Shown piece after piece: positions 52,807 through 62,200 of a stretch of DNA of 64,000 nt (positions within the stretch are counted from its first letter, which is position 1; every line of letters begins with the position of its first letter). Under the pieces are notes generated by a model. That model was not told where the DNA came from. It ran no database searches and saw only the letters and a program-made list of their open reading frames with translations. Source of the stretch: JAIROC01 sp031553535 (lineage in GTDB: Bacteria > Bacteroidota > Bacteroidia > Bacteroidales > WCHB1-69); NCBI GenBank assembly GCA_031553535.1, contig JAVBLM010000010.1:51078-115077 (forward strand), written 5' to 3'. The position numbers and the translations under genes are program-made.

Positions 52807-55800
52807 CTAACGAATTAAAGTTACATTTCCTTTACGTAGATACCGTTCCCCGCCTATGCAGGTCGCATCCAGATAATATACATACACTCCGGGAGAACAA
52901 GGCTTTTCCCTAAAAGTACCATTCCAACCTACATTTTGATCTCTTGTTTCAAATACTTTTTCGCCCCACCGATCATAAACAGCAAATTCTATTTTTTCAA
53001 GAATCAAGCCTCTCACATACAAGATGTCATTCAACCCATCTCCATTGGGAGAAAATGCATTGGGAACAAAAACATAAGGATCATCACAGATAACATCCAA
53101 TACCGTAATCAAAACAGTATCTGTTCCTATACAACCATTCGAATCGGTAACCGTGTATGTATAAATAATAGTATTAGGAGGTGTTGTTATTGCTTTCGAC
53201 CCTTTTGTTGTGTTGAGATAATCTGCAGGAGACCATGTATAATCAAATCCTTCTCCATAATAACTGCCATATATAGTTGTTGATCGACTACGATAAATAG
53301 TTGCCGTATCAGACCAAGCCTTTATATCCTGAGGGAAATAAATAGAATCGATAAACACGTTAACATATGTCTCTATCATACAGCCATTTGAATCATAGGC
53401 TGTAACTTCATATTCTCCGGCACAAAGATTATCAATAAACGGACCTGTACTCCCATCAAACCATACATAGGAATAAGGGGTAACTCCTCCCGATACCATT
53501 ATCGTTACACTTCCGTTACAAACCTCCTTACATGGAACACTATTCGATTGGTAGCTTGCAAACAAGGTATCATAATTTAATAAAGCAAAGGTTGTATCCA
53601 TTTCACAACCATTATTATCTACAACTTTTAAAGTATAATTTCCGGCACGATCCAAACCTGACAAAACATTAGTTCCTGCTGCTCCATCCCAAAAATACGT
53701 ATATGGAGGAGTTCCTCCCCCTATAGATACAGTGATAGAGCCATCCCTCATTCCATGACAATAAGGATGAATAATAGAAATACTGTCTACGACAATCGGC
53801 GGAGGAGAACTTACTTTAGGGAAGATTCTTCGCGTGCAATGATCTGCATCCGTGATCGAAATATCGTATATCCCTTGACATAAAGAATCGGCAAATGCAG
53901 TAGTATCACCTGTTTTCCATATATATTTCCAGGGGAAAACTGCCTGGATCACATCAACTTGAATACTTCCATCGCAACTACCAGGGCAAGATTCCGGTTC
54001 GGTAGTATAGGATACCGTCATAGACGAAGTATCTTTTACCTCAAAGAGTAAAGAATCCCGACAGCCGTGATCGTCCGTTACCCATAAGAGATATTCTCCC
54101 GCACATAAATTATCAATATACGGTGTATTATCTCCGGTAATCCAAGCATATGAATAGGGTGACGTACCGCCTGAAACAACAGCTAATGCCTGCCCTCTGC
54201 AAGTATCATCACAATACACAAGATCAACTACATTCTGTAATGTAATTGATAAAGCGGATGGTTCCGTTATTAGTATACTTGTATCTAATGTACAATTATT
54301 ACTATCTGTTATTTTCACCCTGTATAAACCTTTCGGAAGATTTTCAAAAGATGCAGTATCCTCAGAAGTATGATTCCACTGGTATGAATACGGGGGATTC
54401 CCTCCCGACATTTTAATTGATATCTTACCGTCATGCATTCCAAAACAAGAGATTTGACTTGTCGTAATATCCGGCTCTAAAATTATAACATCTACAAACA
54501 CACTGTCCTGCATGGTACAATTATGCTCATTTGTCACCAATACATTAAAATACATTGACACATGCGGAGAAACCAAAGGATTAGAAACTTGATTGCTGCC
54601 AATAATGCTTGCTGACGGTTCCCAGTCATAAGTGAAGAATGAACAATAATGAGGATTCCGTATTTTTACATTTAAACCCGTAGAATCCCGTAAGCACATT
54701 TTAGGTACTGTATCAAACACCAATTGAAAGGAAGATGCATTCAACTGCAATGTATCCAGTGCTTCACATATATCTTTTGTGCGTTTTAAATAATAAACAG
54801 AAGTTGTCTGTGTCAAAACCACCTCTAACCACGGATCGCTAACAGATGAATTCAACGTATCCGAGAAAAAAGGATTGGAAGACCAAATATAAGAATCCAT
54901 TCGGAAAGTATCTTGTTCAAAACGAACAGTGTCTCCCAGACAACCTATCAAGGTTGTATTTGCCCCCTTGGGCATATCCACAACATTAATCTGTTGGAAG
55001 AAAGTATCTACACATACCGTTGTAAAAACAAATAATGTATACGATTGTGAAACCGTATCTATAAAAAAAGGATTGGAGATTGTATTACCACTTAAACCTC
55101 GAGACGGATACCATTGATAGGTCGTATTTGGATCGGAATATGGACGCATCCCTATCTGTACAGTATCTCCTTTACAAAGTTTAATGTCAGGCCAAACCGT
55201 AGATTGGTTATTGCCTACAATGATCTTCTTCGTTAATGTATCGGCTATATTACAGCTACTCGAATCAATTACAATTAAAGTAATATTGTAGCTCCCTGCA
55301 TTTAAATAGATGTGTGTCGGGTCTTTCCTGGTATCGGTTGTGCCGTCTCCAAAATCCCACAAATACCGGGTTGCATTGGAAACGCCCTTAGAACGATTAA
55401 TAAAATCTATTTCAACATGTGCACAAACGACACTTGGCATGGTAAAATCCGCAATAACAGTCTGTAAGTTAAAGTCCAATTTTATTACACCTAAATTACA
55501 ATTCCAACTGTTATTCGTCGGACCGACAACATTAGGAGAACTTATCGGAAAATCATTACGCCTGCCACAACCAGCGCAAACAGCTTGGTAAATACATCCC
55601 TTTTTATCAAAACGACTCGTCCCACCATCTACGTGTTCTCCGGAAGACGGGCCTCCAAAAAAGGTTGCATATAGCAAACTTGAAGCATCGGCACTTATAG
55701 AAATAAAATAAAAATCACTACCATCAGTCGTTCGTTGTAGGGCATCGCCTGTAATTGGCAATCCGGTTGTTGTAAGCCTTGTACCTCCACTCGTTCCTCC

Positions 55801-57738
55801 CCAACCGGAAATATGAATATTATTACAAATATCAACCATTAATGCAGTTGGTGATATATTTGGCAATAATGTTGCACTCCCAAACGAAGTAGACCAGATA
55901 ACTTGAGTTAAATCATTTGATAATTTACTCACAAATTGTCCATTTCCTCGATACCAACTCGCATTATTAATCCAATATGTTGAATCCTTTTGGGTCTGTC
56001 CAACAACAATAATGTTTTTTCCTTTATCCAGAGTTAACAAATAAGTTTGATCATAAACATCAGTCCCATAATAAGAGGCAGCAAGAATAGAAGTCCCATT
56101 TGCCGCTATTTTAGCGACAAAACCATCCCTGTCCCCCAATGGAGCAGGACTTATCGCACCGGATGAGGTTGGTAAATTTGAAGAAATAGTACCGCCACAT
56201 ATATAAATATTATTCGCATCATCCAATTCCATACTGTATATTGCATCCGCAGAATTCCCTCCAAAATAAGAGCACCAAATCAAATTTTGCAAATTATAAG
56301 AAAATTTCGCAATAAAACCATCTTGTGTCCCTCCTCCATAAGTAGGTTGAAAAACACCGGATGTAACCGGTAAATCTAATGAATTTGTAGATGAAACAAC
56401 ATATACATTTCCGCTTCCATCAAGTTGTAACTCCCCCCTGATCTCATCCGCATAATTATAAATCAATGCTGTATTCAAGCCATCATTCCCGGATCCTCCA
56501 AAGAGAGTAGAATTTAACAATTGCGTTCCGGAAGAATCAAAACGACTTATTGCAATATCGGAACCATAAAAATAATCATTTACTGCAGTAACTATATATC
56601 GTGTTCCTCCATTAAATGTAACATCATAAGCTCCCGGCGTTACCGGATAATTGGAAGAAGAAGTTGTAGCCAAAACATATAACTCATTATTCTCATTAAC
56701 TACCAAACTATGAGGAGCATCAGCATTTGACCCGCCTAAATAGGTAGCAAATAAAGCCTGCGTTCCGTCAGAACTAAATTTAGTAATTGCTATATCACAA
56801 GAACCTCCACCATACGATGTCTGGAATACTCCTAATGTTACAGGATATCCTGTTCCATATACAGTCCCTCCACCATATAAATTACCTTCGTTGTCATATG
56901 TCGCTGTATAACCCCAGTTATCTGCTACAGAACCTGAATAGGAAGCAAAAATTAATGTCGGATCAATAATTAATTTTCGAGTTGCGTCATAGTCACCCAG
57001 CACAAAACGCACTGTTTTTCCATCAAGAGCAAAGTGACAATCCACTTGTTGCCTCTCTCCGGTCTCAGAAAGCTGATAGGCAAATGGAGCTTGTTCTGTT
57101 GTCTCATGTTTCCCTATTTTAATGATAAGATTTTTCTTCTTTAAAGATATCTTATCCGCACCTTCGTATTGTATCCGTATTAAAGACGGATCTGCCCCAC
57201 TGTCTACTACAAATTCATATTTATATGTATGGTATTGTTCATAAAATAAAAGGTCAATCCCCTTATATAACTGCTGATACCTTATCTGCTCGTATTTTCT
57301 TACCTTCGATGCCCATTTTGCAGGATCAGACCCAATATAATAATTATGGTATTCTCTAAAAGGTATATAACCATTAATAACAGGTTTTGCATTTGCACCA
57401 AGAAAGTTCATTCTGTAGGCATAACATGTAATAAGAGAATCTAATACAACAGAACCGGCTCCTGTTTTAATAGCCTGAATTTTATCTAAATAATCCGGGT
57501 CATAAAAAGAATAAGTAATCTTATTAGATTCAAAAAATAAAGCTCCACCTCGTATTTCGGATTTAAACTTTACCATCTCTTCCCACTGCCCTTTATTTTC
57601 AATAAAAGAAATATGCTTGTGGTGGTGTTCTGACGGAGGAGCAGACATTGCTATTTGTTCTTGTCCATAGACATTAACAACAAATGGACAAAACAATAGA
57701 ATAATCAGAATAATCTTATACCTAAGATACAAATTCAT
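52807..57738 (-). CDS. T9SS type-B surface protein with SBBP propeller, PKD and SprB repeats
   Basis: The 1643-residue protein has a signal peptide (ILIILLFCPFVVNVYGQ, cut near residue 26) and an N-terminal domain (FIENKGQWEEMVKFKSEIRGG, about 45-235) typical of SBBP-type proteins. A beta-propeller of SBBP repeats (240-760, repeated YLGGSNAD, FGGSGNDG and YFGGNSAD turns) is followed by a PKD domain (about 775-860, YLWDFGDGTTDTRKDPTHIY). SprB-type repeats run from about 1110 to 1490 (for example SCFGMHDGKISIKMSGGNPPYSYQW), each with two cysteines. The C-terminus (about 1555-1643, FVPNAFSPNGDGLNDILYVRG...YDRWGEKVFE) is the gliding-motility/T9SS type-B sorting domain. It is probably a cell-surface adhesin. 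SprB repeats are known from Flavobacterium gliding adhesins; motility itself is not shown here. Confidence 0.92.
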   Translation of the reverse strand: MNLYLRYKIILIILLFCPFVVNVYGQEQIAMSAPPSEHHHKHISFIENKGQWEEMVKFKSEIRGGALFFESNKITYSFYDPDYLDKIQAIKTGAGSVVLDSLITCYAYRMNFLGANAKPVINGYIPFREYHNYYIGSDPAKWASKVRKYEQIRYQQLYKGIDLLFYEQYHTYKYEFVVDSGADPSLIRIQYEGADKISLKKKNLIIKIGKHETTEQAPFAYQLSETGERQQVDCHFALDGKTVRFVLGDYDATRKLIIDPTLIFASYSGSVADNWGYTATYDNEGNLYGGGTVYGTGYPVTLGVFQTSYGGGSCDIAITKFSSDGTQALFATYLGGSNADAPHSLVVNENNELYVLATTSSSNYPVTPGAYDVTFNGGTRYIVTAVNDYFYGSDIAISRFDSSGTQLLNSTLFGGSGNDGLNTALIYNYADEIRGELQLDGSGNVYVVSSTNSLDLPVTSGVFQPTYGGGTQDGFIAKFSYNLQNLIWCSYFGGNSADAIYSMELDDANNIYICGGTISSNLPTSSGAISPAPLGDRDGFVAKIAANGTSILAASYYGTDVYDQTYLLTLDKGKNIIVVGQTQKDSTYWINNASWYRGNGQFVSKLSNDLTQVIWSTSFGSATLLPNISPTALMVDICNNIHISGWGGTSGGTRLTTTGLPITGDALQRTTDGSDFYFISISADASSLLYATFFGGPSSGEHVDGGTSRFDKKGCIYQAVCAGCGRRNDFPISSPNVVGPTNNSWNCNLGVIKLDFNLQTVIADFTMPSVVCAHVEIDFINRSKGVSNATRYLWDFGDGTTDTRKDPTHIYLNAGSYNITLIVIDSSSCNIADTLTKKIIVGNNQSTVWPDIKLCKGDTVQIGMRPYSDPNTTYQWYPSRGLSGNTISNPFFIDTVSQSYTLFVFTTVCVDTFFQQINVVDMPKGANTTLIGCLGDTVRFEQDTFRMDSYIWSSNPFFSDTLNSSVSDPWLEVVLTQTTSVYYLKRTKDICEALDTLQLNASSFQLVFDTVPKMCLRDSTGLNVKIRNPHYCSFFTYDWEPSASIIGSNQVSNPLVSPHVSMYFNVLVTNEHNCTMQDSVFVDVIILEPDITTSQISCFGMHDGKISIKMSGGNPPYSYQWNHTSEDTASFENLPKGLYRVKITDSNNCTLDTSILITEPSALSITLQNVVDLVYCDDTCRGQALAVVSGGTSPYSYAWITGDNTPYIDNLCAGEYLLWVTDDHGCRDSLLFEVKDTSSMTVSYTTEPESCPGSCDGSIQVDVIQAVFPWKYIWKTGDTTAFADSLCQGIYDISITDADHCTRRIFPKVSSPPPIVVDSISIIHPYCHGMRDGSITVSIGGGTPPYTYFWDGAAGTNVLSGLDRAGNYTLKVVDNNGCEMDTTFALLNYDTLFASYQSNSVPCKEVCNGSVTIMVSGGVTPYSYVWFDGSTGPFIDNLCAGEYEVTAYDSNGCMIETYVNVFIDSIYFPQDIKAWSDTATIYRSRSTTIYGSYYGEGFDYTWSPADYLNTTKGSKAITTPPNTIIYTYTVTDSNGCIGTDTVLITVLDVICDDPYVFVPNAFSPNGDGLNDILYVRGLILEKIEFAVYDRWGEKVFETRDQNVGWNGTFREKPCSPGVYVYYLDATCIGGERYLRKGNVTLIR

Positions 57739-57763
57739 TTTATAATTTTAAAAAAACATGATG

Positions 57764-57771
57764 CAAAGATA
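57764..57771 (-). promoter_or_regulatory. Promoter -7 box of the type-B surface protein gene
   Basis: TATCTTTG on the minus strand lies 26 bases before the start codon. No clear -33 TTTG at the usual spacing. Confidence 0.5.
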
Positions 57772-57789
57772 CACAATTTATAAAATATA

Positions 57790-58839
57790 CTAATTACACC
57801 ACAAATCGATATAAATCGGCAAGTGATCGGAATATCCTCCCTGATATATAGGACCTAAATATGTACGCATAGGCTTTTCTCCTATGTTAACTTTATCTTC
57901 CTCCAACAAAAAGTCGGAATTAAAGATAATTCCTGCTGTTTTTGTTTGCAATCCACTTTGAGCACGATATAATCCAGGTGAAACTATAATCTGATCCAAT
58001 ATTCCCCAATACTGTTGATATTTATGTGTTCCCATATTATTTTTACTGAAATAAGGATACATCATATTAATAAGGTTATTCTCTTTACGATCATTTGTAT
58101 CGTATGGTGCATGAAGATATAATGTAAGACTTTCATCGTCGGGATAATCATTAAAATCTCCCATAATCAAAATCCGGGCATCCGGATTCAGGTTCAACAA
58201 AGAATCTATTTTTAATCGAAGTGTTAACGCCGCAAGATTACGTTTACTTACGGTTGCGGCATATCCTCCATAACGGGAGGACCAATGGTTAATAAACAAA
58301 TGTAAGGTATCTTTACAATCAGAAATTAATACCCCTTGAACATATAAAATATCCCTCGTCTTATAAGAAATATCCAGGCTATCTATTAATCGAATAGAAT
58401 GACTAGTTATAACTTTAAATTTTTCCGGTCTATAAAAGAGGGCAACATTAAGTCCTCTGCTGTCAGGTGATTCATAATATACATACTTATATTTTCCTGA
58501 TGATAAAGGGGTCTTGTACAGTAAATGATGAATAACTGTTTCATTTTCTACTTCGCATACACCTATTATCTCCGGTAAATCCCATTGCCCTAAAGCAACA
58601 AATACTTTGGCTATCTTCTTTGCCTTATTTTCGAACTTTGTCTTTGTCCAGTTATTAACTCCGGTTGGAGTAAAAGCATCGTCATCTTTTGCAGGATTAT
58701 CATCATAATCAAAAAAATTCTCCAAGTTATAGAAACAAATCCTTAGCGTATTTTCATTACGCTGTTGATTCATGGAAATATTTTGGGCATAGTTCTTGCT
58801 AAAGCAGTACAGTAATATTAAAAACAAAACATGCCTCAT
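57790..58839 (-). CDS. Secreted endonuclease/exonuclease/phosphatase-family protein
   Basis: The start is taken at 58839 (MRHVLFLILLYCFSKNYAQ, a clean signal peptide). The in-frame ATG at 58884 lies inside the predicted -7 box and cannot be used by that promoter. The 349-residue product has the EEP fold motifs: FYNLENFFD, GVCEVEN with the metal-binding glutamate, INHWSSR, GDFNDYPDD (catalytic Asp and Asn), LDQIIVS and the C-terminal SDHLPIYIDL with the catalytic histidine. It should be an exported Mg-dependent nuclease or phosphodiesterase acting in the periplasm or outside. It is monocistronic; its stop lies 52 bases upstream of the start of the type-B surface protein gene on the same strand. 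Confidence 0.88.
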   Translation of the reverse strand: MRHVLFLILLYCFSKNYAQNISMNQQRNENTLRICFYNLENFFDYDDNPAKDDDAFTPTGVNNWTKTKFENKAKKIAKVFVALGQWDLPEIIGVCEVENETVIHHLLYKTPLSSGKYKYVYYESPDSRGLNVALFYRPEKFKVITSHSIRLIDSLDISYKTRDILYVQGVLISDCKDTLHLFINHWSSRYGGYAATVSKRNLAALTLRLKIDSLLNLNPDARILIMGDFNDYPDDESLTLYLHAPYDTNDRKENNLINMMYPYFSKNNMGTHKYQQYWGILDQIIVSPGLYRAQSGLQTKTAGIIFNSDFLLEEDKVNIGEKPMRTYLGPIYQGGYSDHLPIYIDLWCN

Positions 58840-58881
58840 TTTACTATGATTAAAAATTATAAAATATATCTTCTTTATGAA

Positions 58882-58889
58882 CAAAGATA
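58882..58889 (-). promoter_or_regulatory. Promoter -7 box of the secreted EEP gene
   Basis: The minus strand reads TATCTTTG. Transcription would start near 58875, which supports the ATG at 58839 as the true start. Confidence 0.5.
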
Positions 58890-59289
58890 TAAAATAATCT
58901 CAAATAGTTTCCTAATAAAAAATTACAGGAATCACAAATTAATATATTAAAGAATAACACATTACGAGTTAAGATAGTTATTATGAAAATGTTTAACAAG
59001 TTATATCCCGGATATAAATGGAGAAAATATTCAATAAAGTGTAACTTTCTATATATATTGACGTAAAGATTCAGGAAATTCAATATAATTTAATTGTGTT
59101 TTTAGACAATTCAGATATAATTTTTCTTCAGTATGACATATGATAATTTTAATAATAAGACTATTTCAAAAGAATATTTATACGAAGAAATGAAAATACA
59201 TTATTTTGAATAAAAATTTACTGATATTTATAAAATTTTCTATTAAAATAAATTGTACCTTTGCATATTTTTATTAAAACAAATAAATT
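58890..59289. other. AT-rich intergenic region with the promoter of the terminal adhesin gene
   Basis: About 400 bases separate the divergent EEP and adhesin genes. The DNA is very AT-rich with no credible gene or strong hairpin. A -7 box TACCTTTG at 59256-59263 lies 26 bases before the adhesin start; a standard -33 box is not seen. Confidence 0.5.
59256..59263 (+). promoter_or_regulatory. Promoter -7 box of the repeat adhesin gene
   Basis: TACCTTTG matches TAnnTTTG and ends 26 bases before the ATG. Confidence 0.5.
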
Positions 59290-62200
59290 ATGAGGAATAG
59301 CTTTAAAATTATTTTCTTTCTATTTATCTATATGTGCGTTACAATTCAAAGCACGTATATTTATGCCCAGGTTCCATCCACAGAAGGAAAAGAGTTTTTT
59401 TTGTCTTTTATGCAAAATGGGTATCGGTCTTGTACTGGAAGCTCCAGCTATGAAGCAATAAGCTGTATAATAAGCGCCAGAAGAAGCTGTTCCGGAACTA
59501 TATCTAATCCAAATACCAATTGGAGTATAAATTTCAATGTAGCAGCCAATGGAATTACAAATATAACTATTCCGTATAACTATGCTTATAGCACCAATTC
59601 GGAAGTTATTGAAAATTTAGGGTTAGTTGTATCTTCAACAGATACCATTTCACTATATATAGCTAATGAAGCAACGAATTCATTTGACGCCGCCAATGTT
59701 TTACCTACCGGAACATTAGGAGACAACTATATTATACAATGTTATGATCCTTCCTCTAAAAGTGCATCAAGTACCTGTAGTGGTAATGTAAAAAGTGCTT
59801 TTATCATTATAGCTACAGAAAACAATACTATTGTAGATATTACTCCATCCTGCGCCACATCGGCAGGAAAGGCAGCAAATTCAACCATTACTGTTACCTT
59901 GAAGAGAGGGCAAAGCTATCAGGTTATATCAAAAAACAGAGGGACAACGGGTAATCTTTCAGGATCTGTTGTCAAGGCAAGAAACTGCAAAAAAATTGCC
60001 GTATTTAACGGCAATATATTAACAGGTGTTCCAATAACACAAACCAATGGCTATGATCATATTTTTGAACAGGCAATGCCTCCCATGTACTGGGGAAACA
60101 AATTTGCAATAACAGGTTCCAAAACAAGAAAAGGAGATTTTATACGTGTTACGGCAGCGAATAATAATACACAAATAAAAATTAACGGCACACTTCAAGC
60201 TACGATAAATGCACGCAATACGTACGAATTCTTTTTATCAGACAGTTCCTGTTATATAGAGACATCGGAACCAAGTGCTGTTTATTTATATCAAACAACC
60301 AGTGAATATGATAATTCTACAGATGGAGACCCTTCCATGGTATGGATAACCCCGGTAGAACAACAAATGAAAGAGATCACATTCGGAACTTTTACCGCTC
60401 ATAATACGATTAACAACCATTATGTAAATATTGTTACGTCAACATCTGATCTGAGTTCTATAACATTAGACGGCATTAATATTGGCAATCAATTCAGACC
60501 ATTGACGGGAAATCCAGCTTTATCTTATGCCCAGGTAGATATACCGCACGGAACACACACCATCAGAAGCAATACCGGATTTACTGCTCATGTCTATGGA
60601 TTCGGATATGTTAAAGGCTACGCTTATACTGTAGGATCAAGTGCAGTTCCATTAACAGGAAACATTATGGTCAATGGAACTGATATTCTCAGCAGCAGTA
60701 TTGCAAACAGTAAATATTATTGCCTTGACGACACTCTTGGTTTTAAACTGAATGTTAATTATGAATACACTTCCGTACAATGGAATTTGGGAAATGGAAC
60801 TGTGATACAAGCCGGCGATACTACATCATCTCCTTATAAAAATCCGGGGCTATATACGATTCGTGCTATTGTAAAGTTAAAATTTGCCAATTGTGAAGGA
60901 AACCTTTACGATACAATTCAAGGATATCTAAATATAGTTGGAGTAAGGGATACTATCCGGGATACTACGTGCTATAATACCAATTATATTAAACACGGAT
61001 TTAATATTCATGCCCTAAATGACACCATTGCAATAAACATTGCAAAAGATAGATACGGATGCGACAGCATTACGACATTATATTTAAGCATCGCCGATAC
61101 TTGTATCCTTACATTCTATGATACAATTACCCTGGGGGGATCTTATGCAAAACATGGATTCAATCTTCCGCCGGACAGTTTGAACTATATCGGCACATCT
61201 TTCTATAGTGAAACATATCTCAACAGATTTAGTTGCGACAGTACACATCAGTTATACTTAACTGTTGTACCTACCTATCTATTTGAAGATACTATCATCC
61301 TCTGTCAGCATACGGACAGTATATGGAGAAACTTTGTGTTAGAAACTTCTTCCATTGGAGATTATATTGTTTGGGACAGTTTAAAAACAGTCATCTGGAA
61401 TAGTGACAGTATTTATAAATTAAATTTAACAGTCAATCCTGTTTATTACTTTTACGACACGATAATAAGTTGTCAAGATGCAAATGTTAGTTGGCATGAC
61501 AAGCAACTGACTACTTCAAGTGCAGGAGAGTTTATCTTTTATGACAGTTTGAAAACGGCAGATTGTAACTGTGATAGCATCCATAAATTAAATCTGATCG
61601 TTAAACCGACTTATTTCTTTAACGATACATTAATAACCTGTCAGAATGCAACGGTCAACTGGCATAATCAACTAATAAATACACCTGATACGGGAACGTT
61701 TATTTTCTGGGATAGCTTAACTACCTATGATTACAGTTGCGATAGTATTCACATGCTAAGCCTTGTCGTTAAACCAACCTATCTCTTTAACGATACATTA
61801 ATAACCTGCCAGAATGCAACGGTTACCTGGCATAACAAATCAATAAATACACCTGATACGGGAACTTTTGTTTTCTGGGACAGCTTAACTACCAGTGATT
61901 ACAGCTGCGATAGTATTTACATGTTAAGCCTTGTCGTTAAACCAACCTATCTCCTTAACGATACACTAACAACCTGTCAGAATTCAACGGTTACCTGGCA
62001 TAATCAATTAATAAACACTCCTAATGCGGGCACTTTTATCTTTTGGGATAGTTTAACTACCAAAGATCATGGTTGTGACAGTATACATAAACTAAATCTT
62101 ATCGTTACACCAACCTATTTCTTTAACGATACTTTAACCGCCTGCCAAAACGCAACTATAGAATGGCACAACCAACAACTACCAACATCTACGTCGGGAA

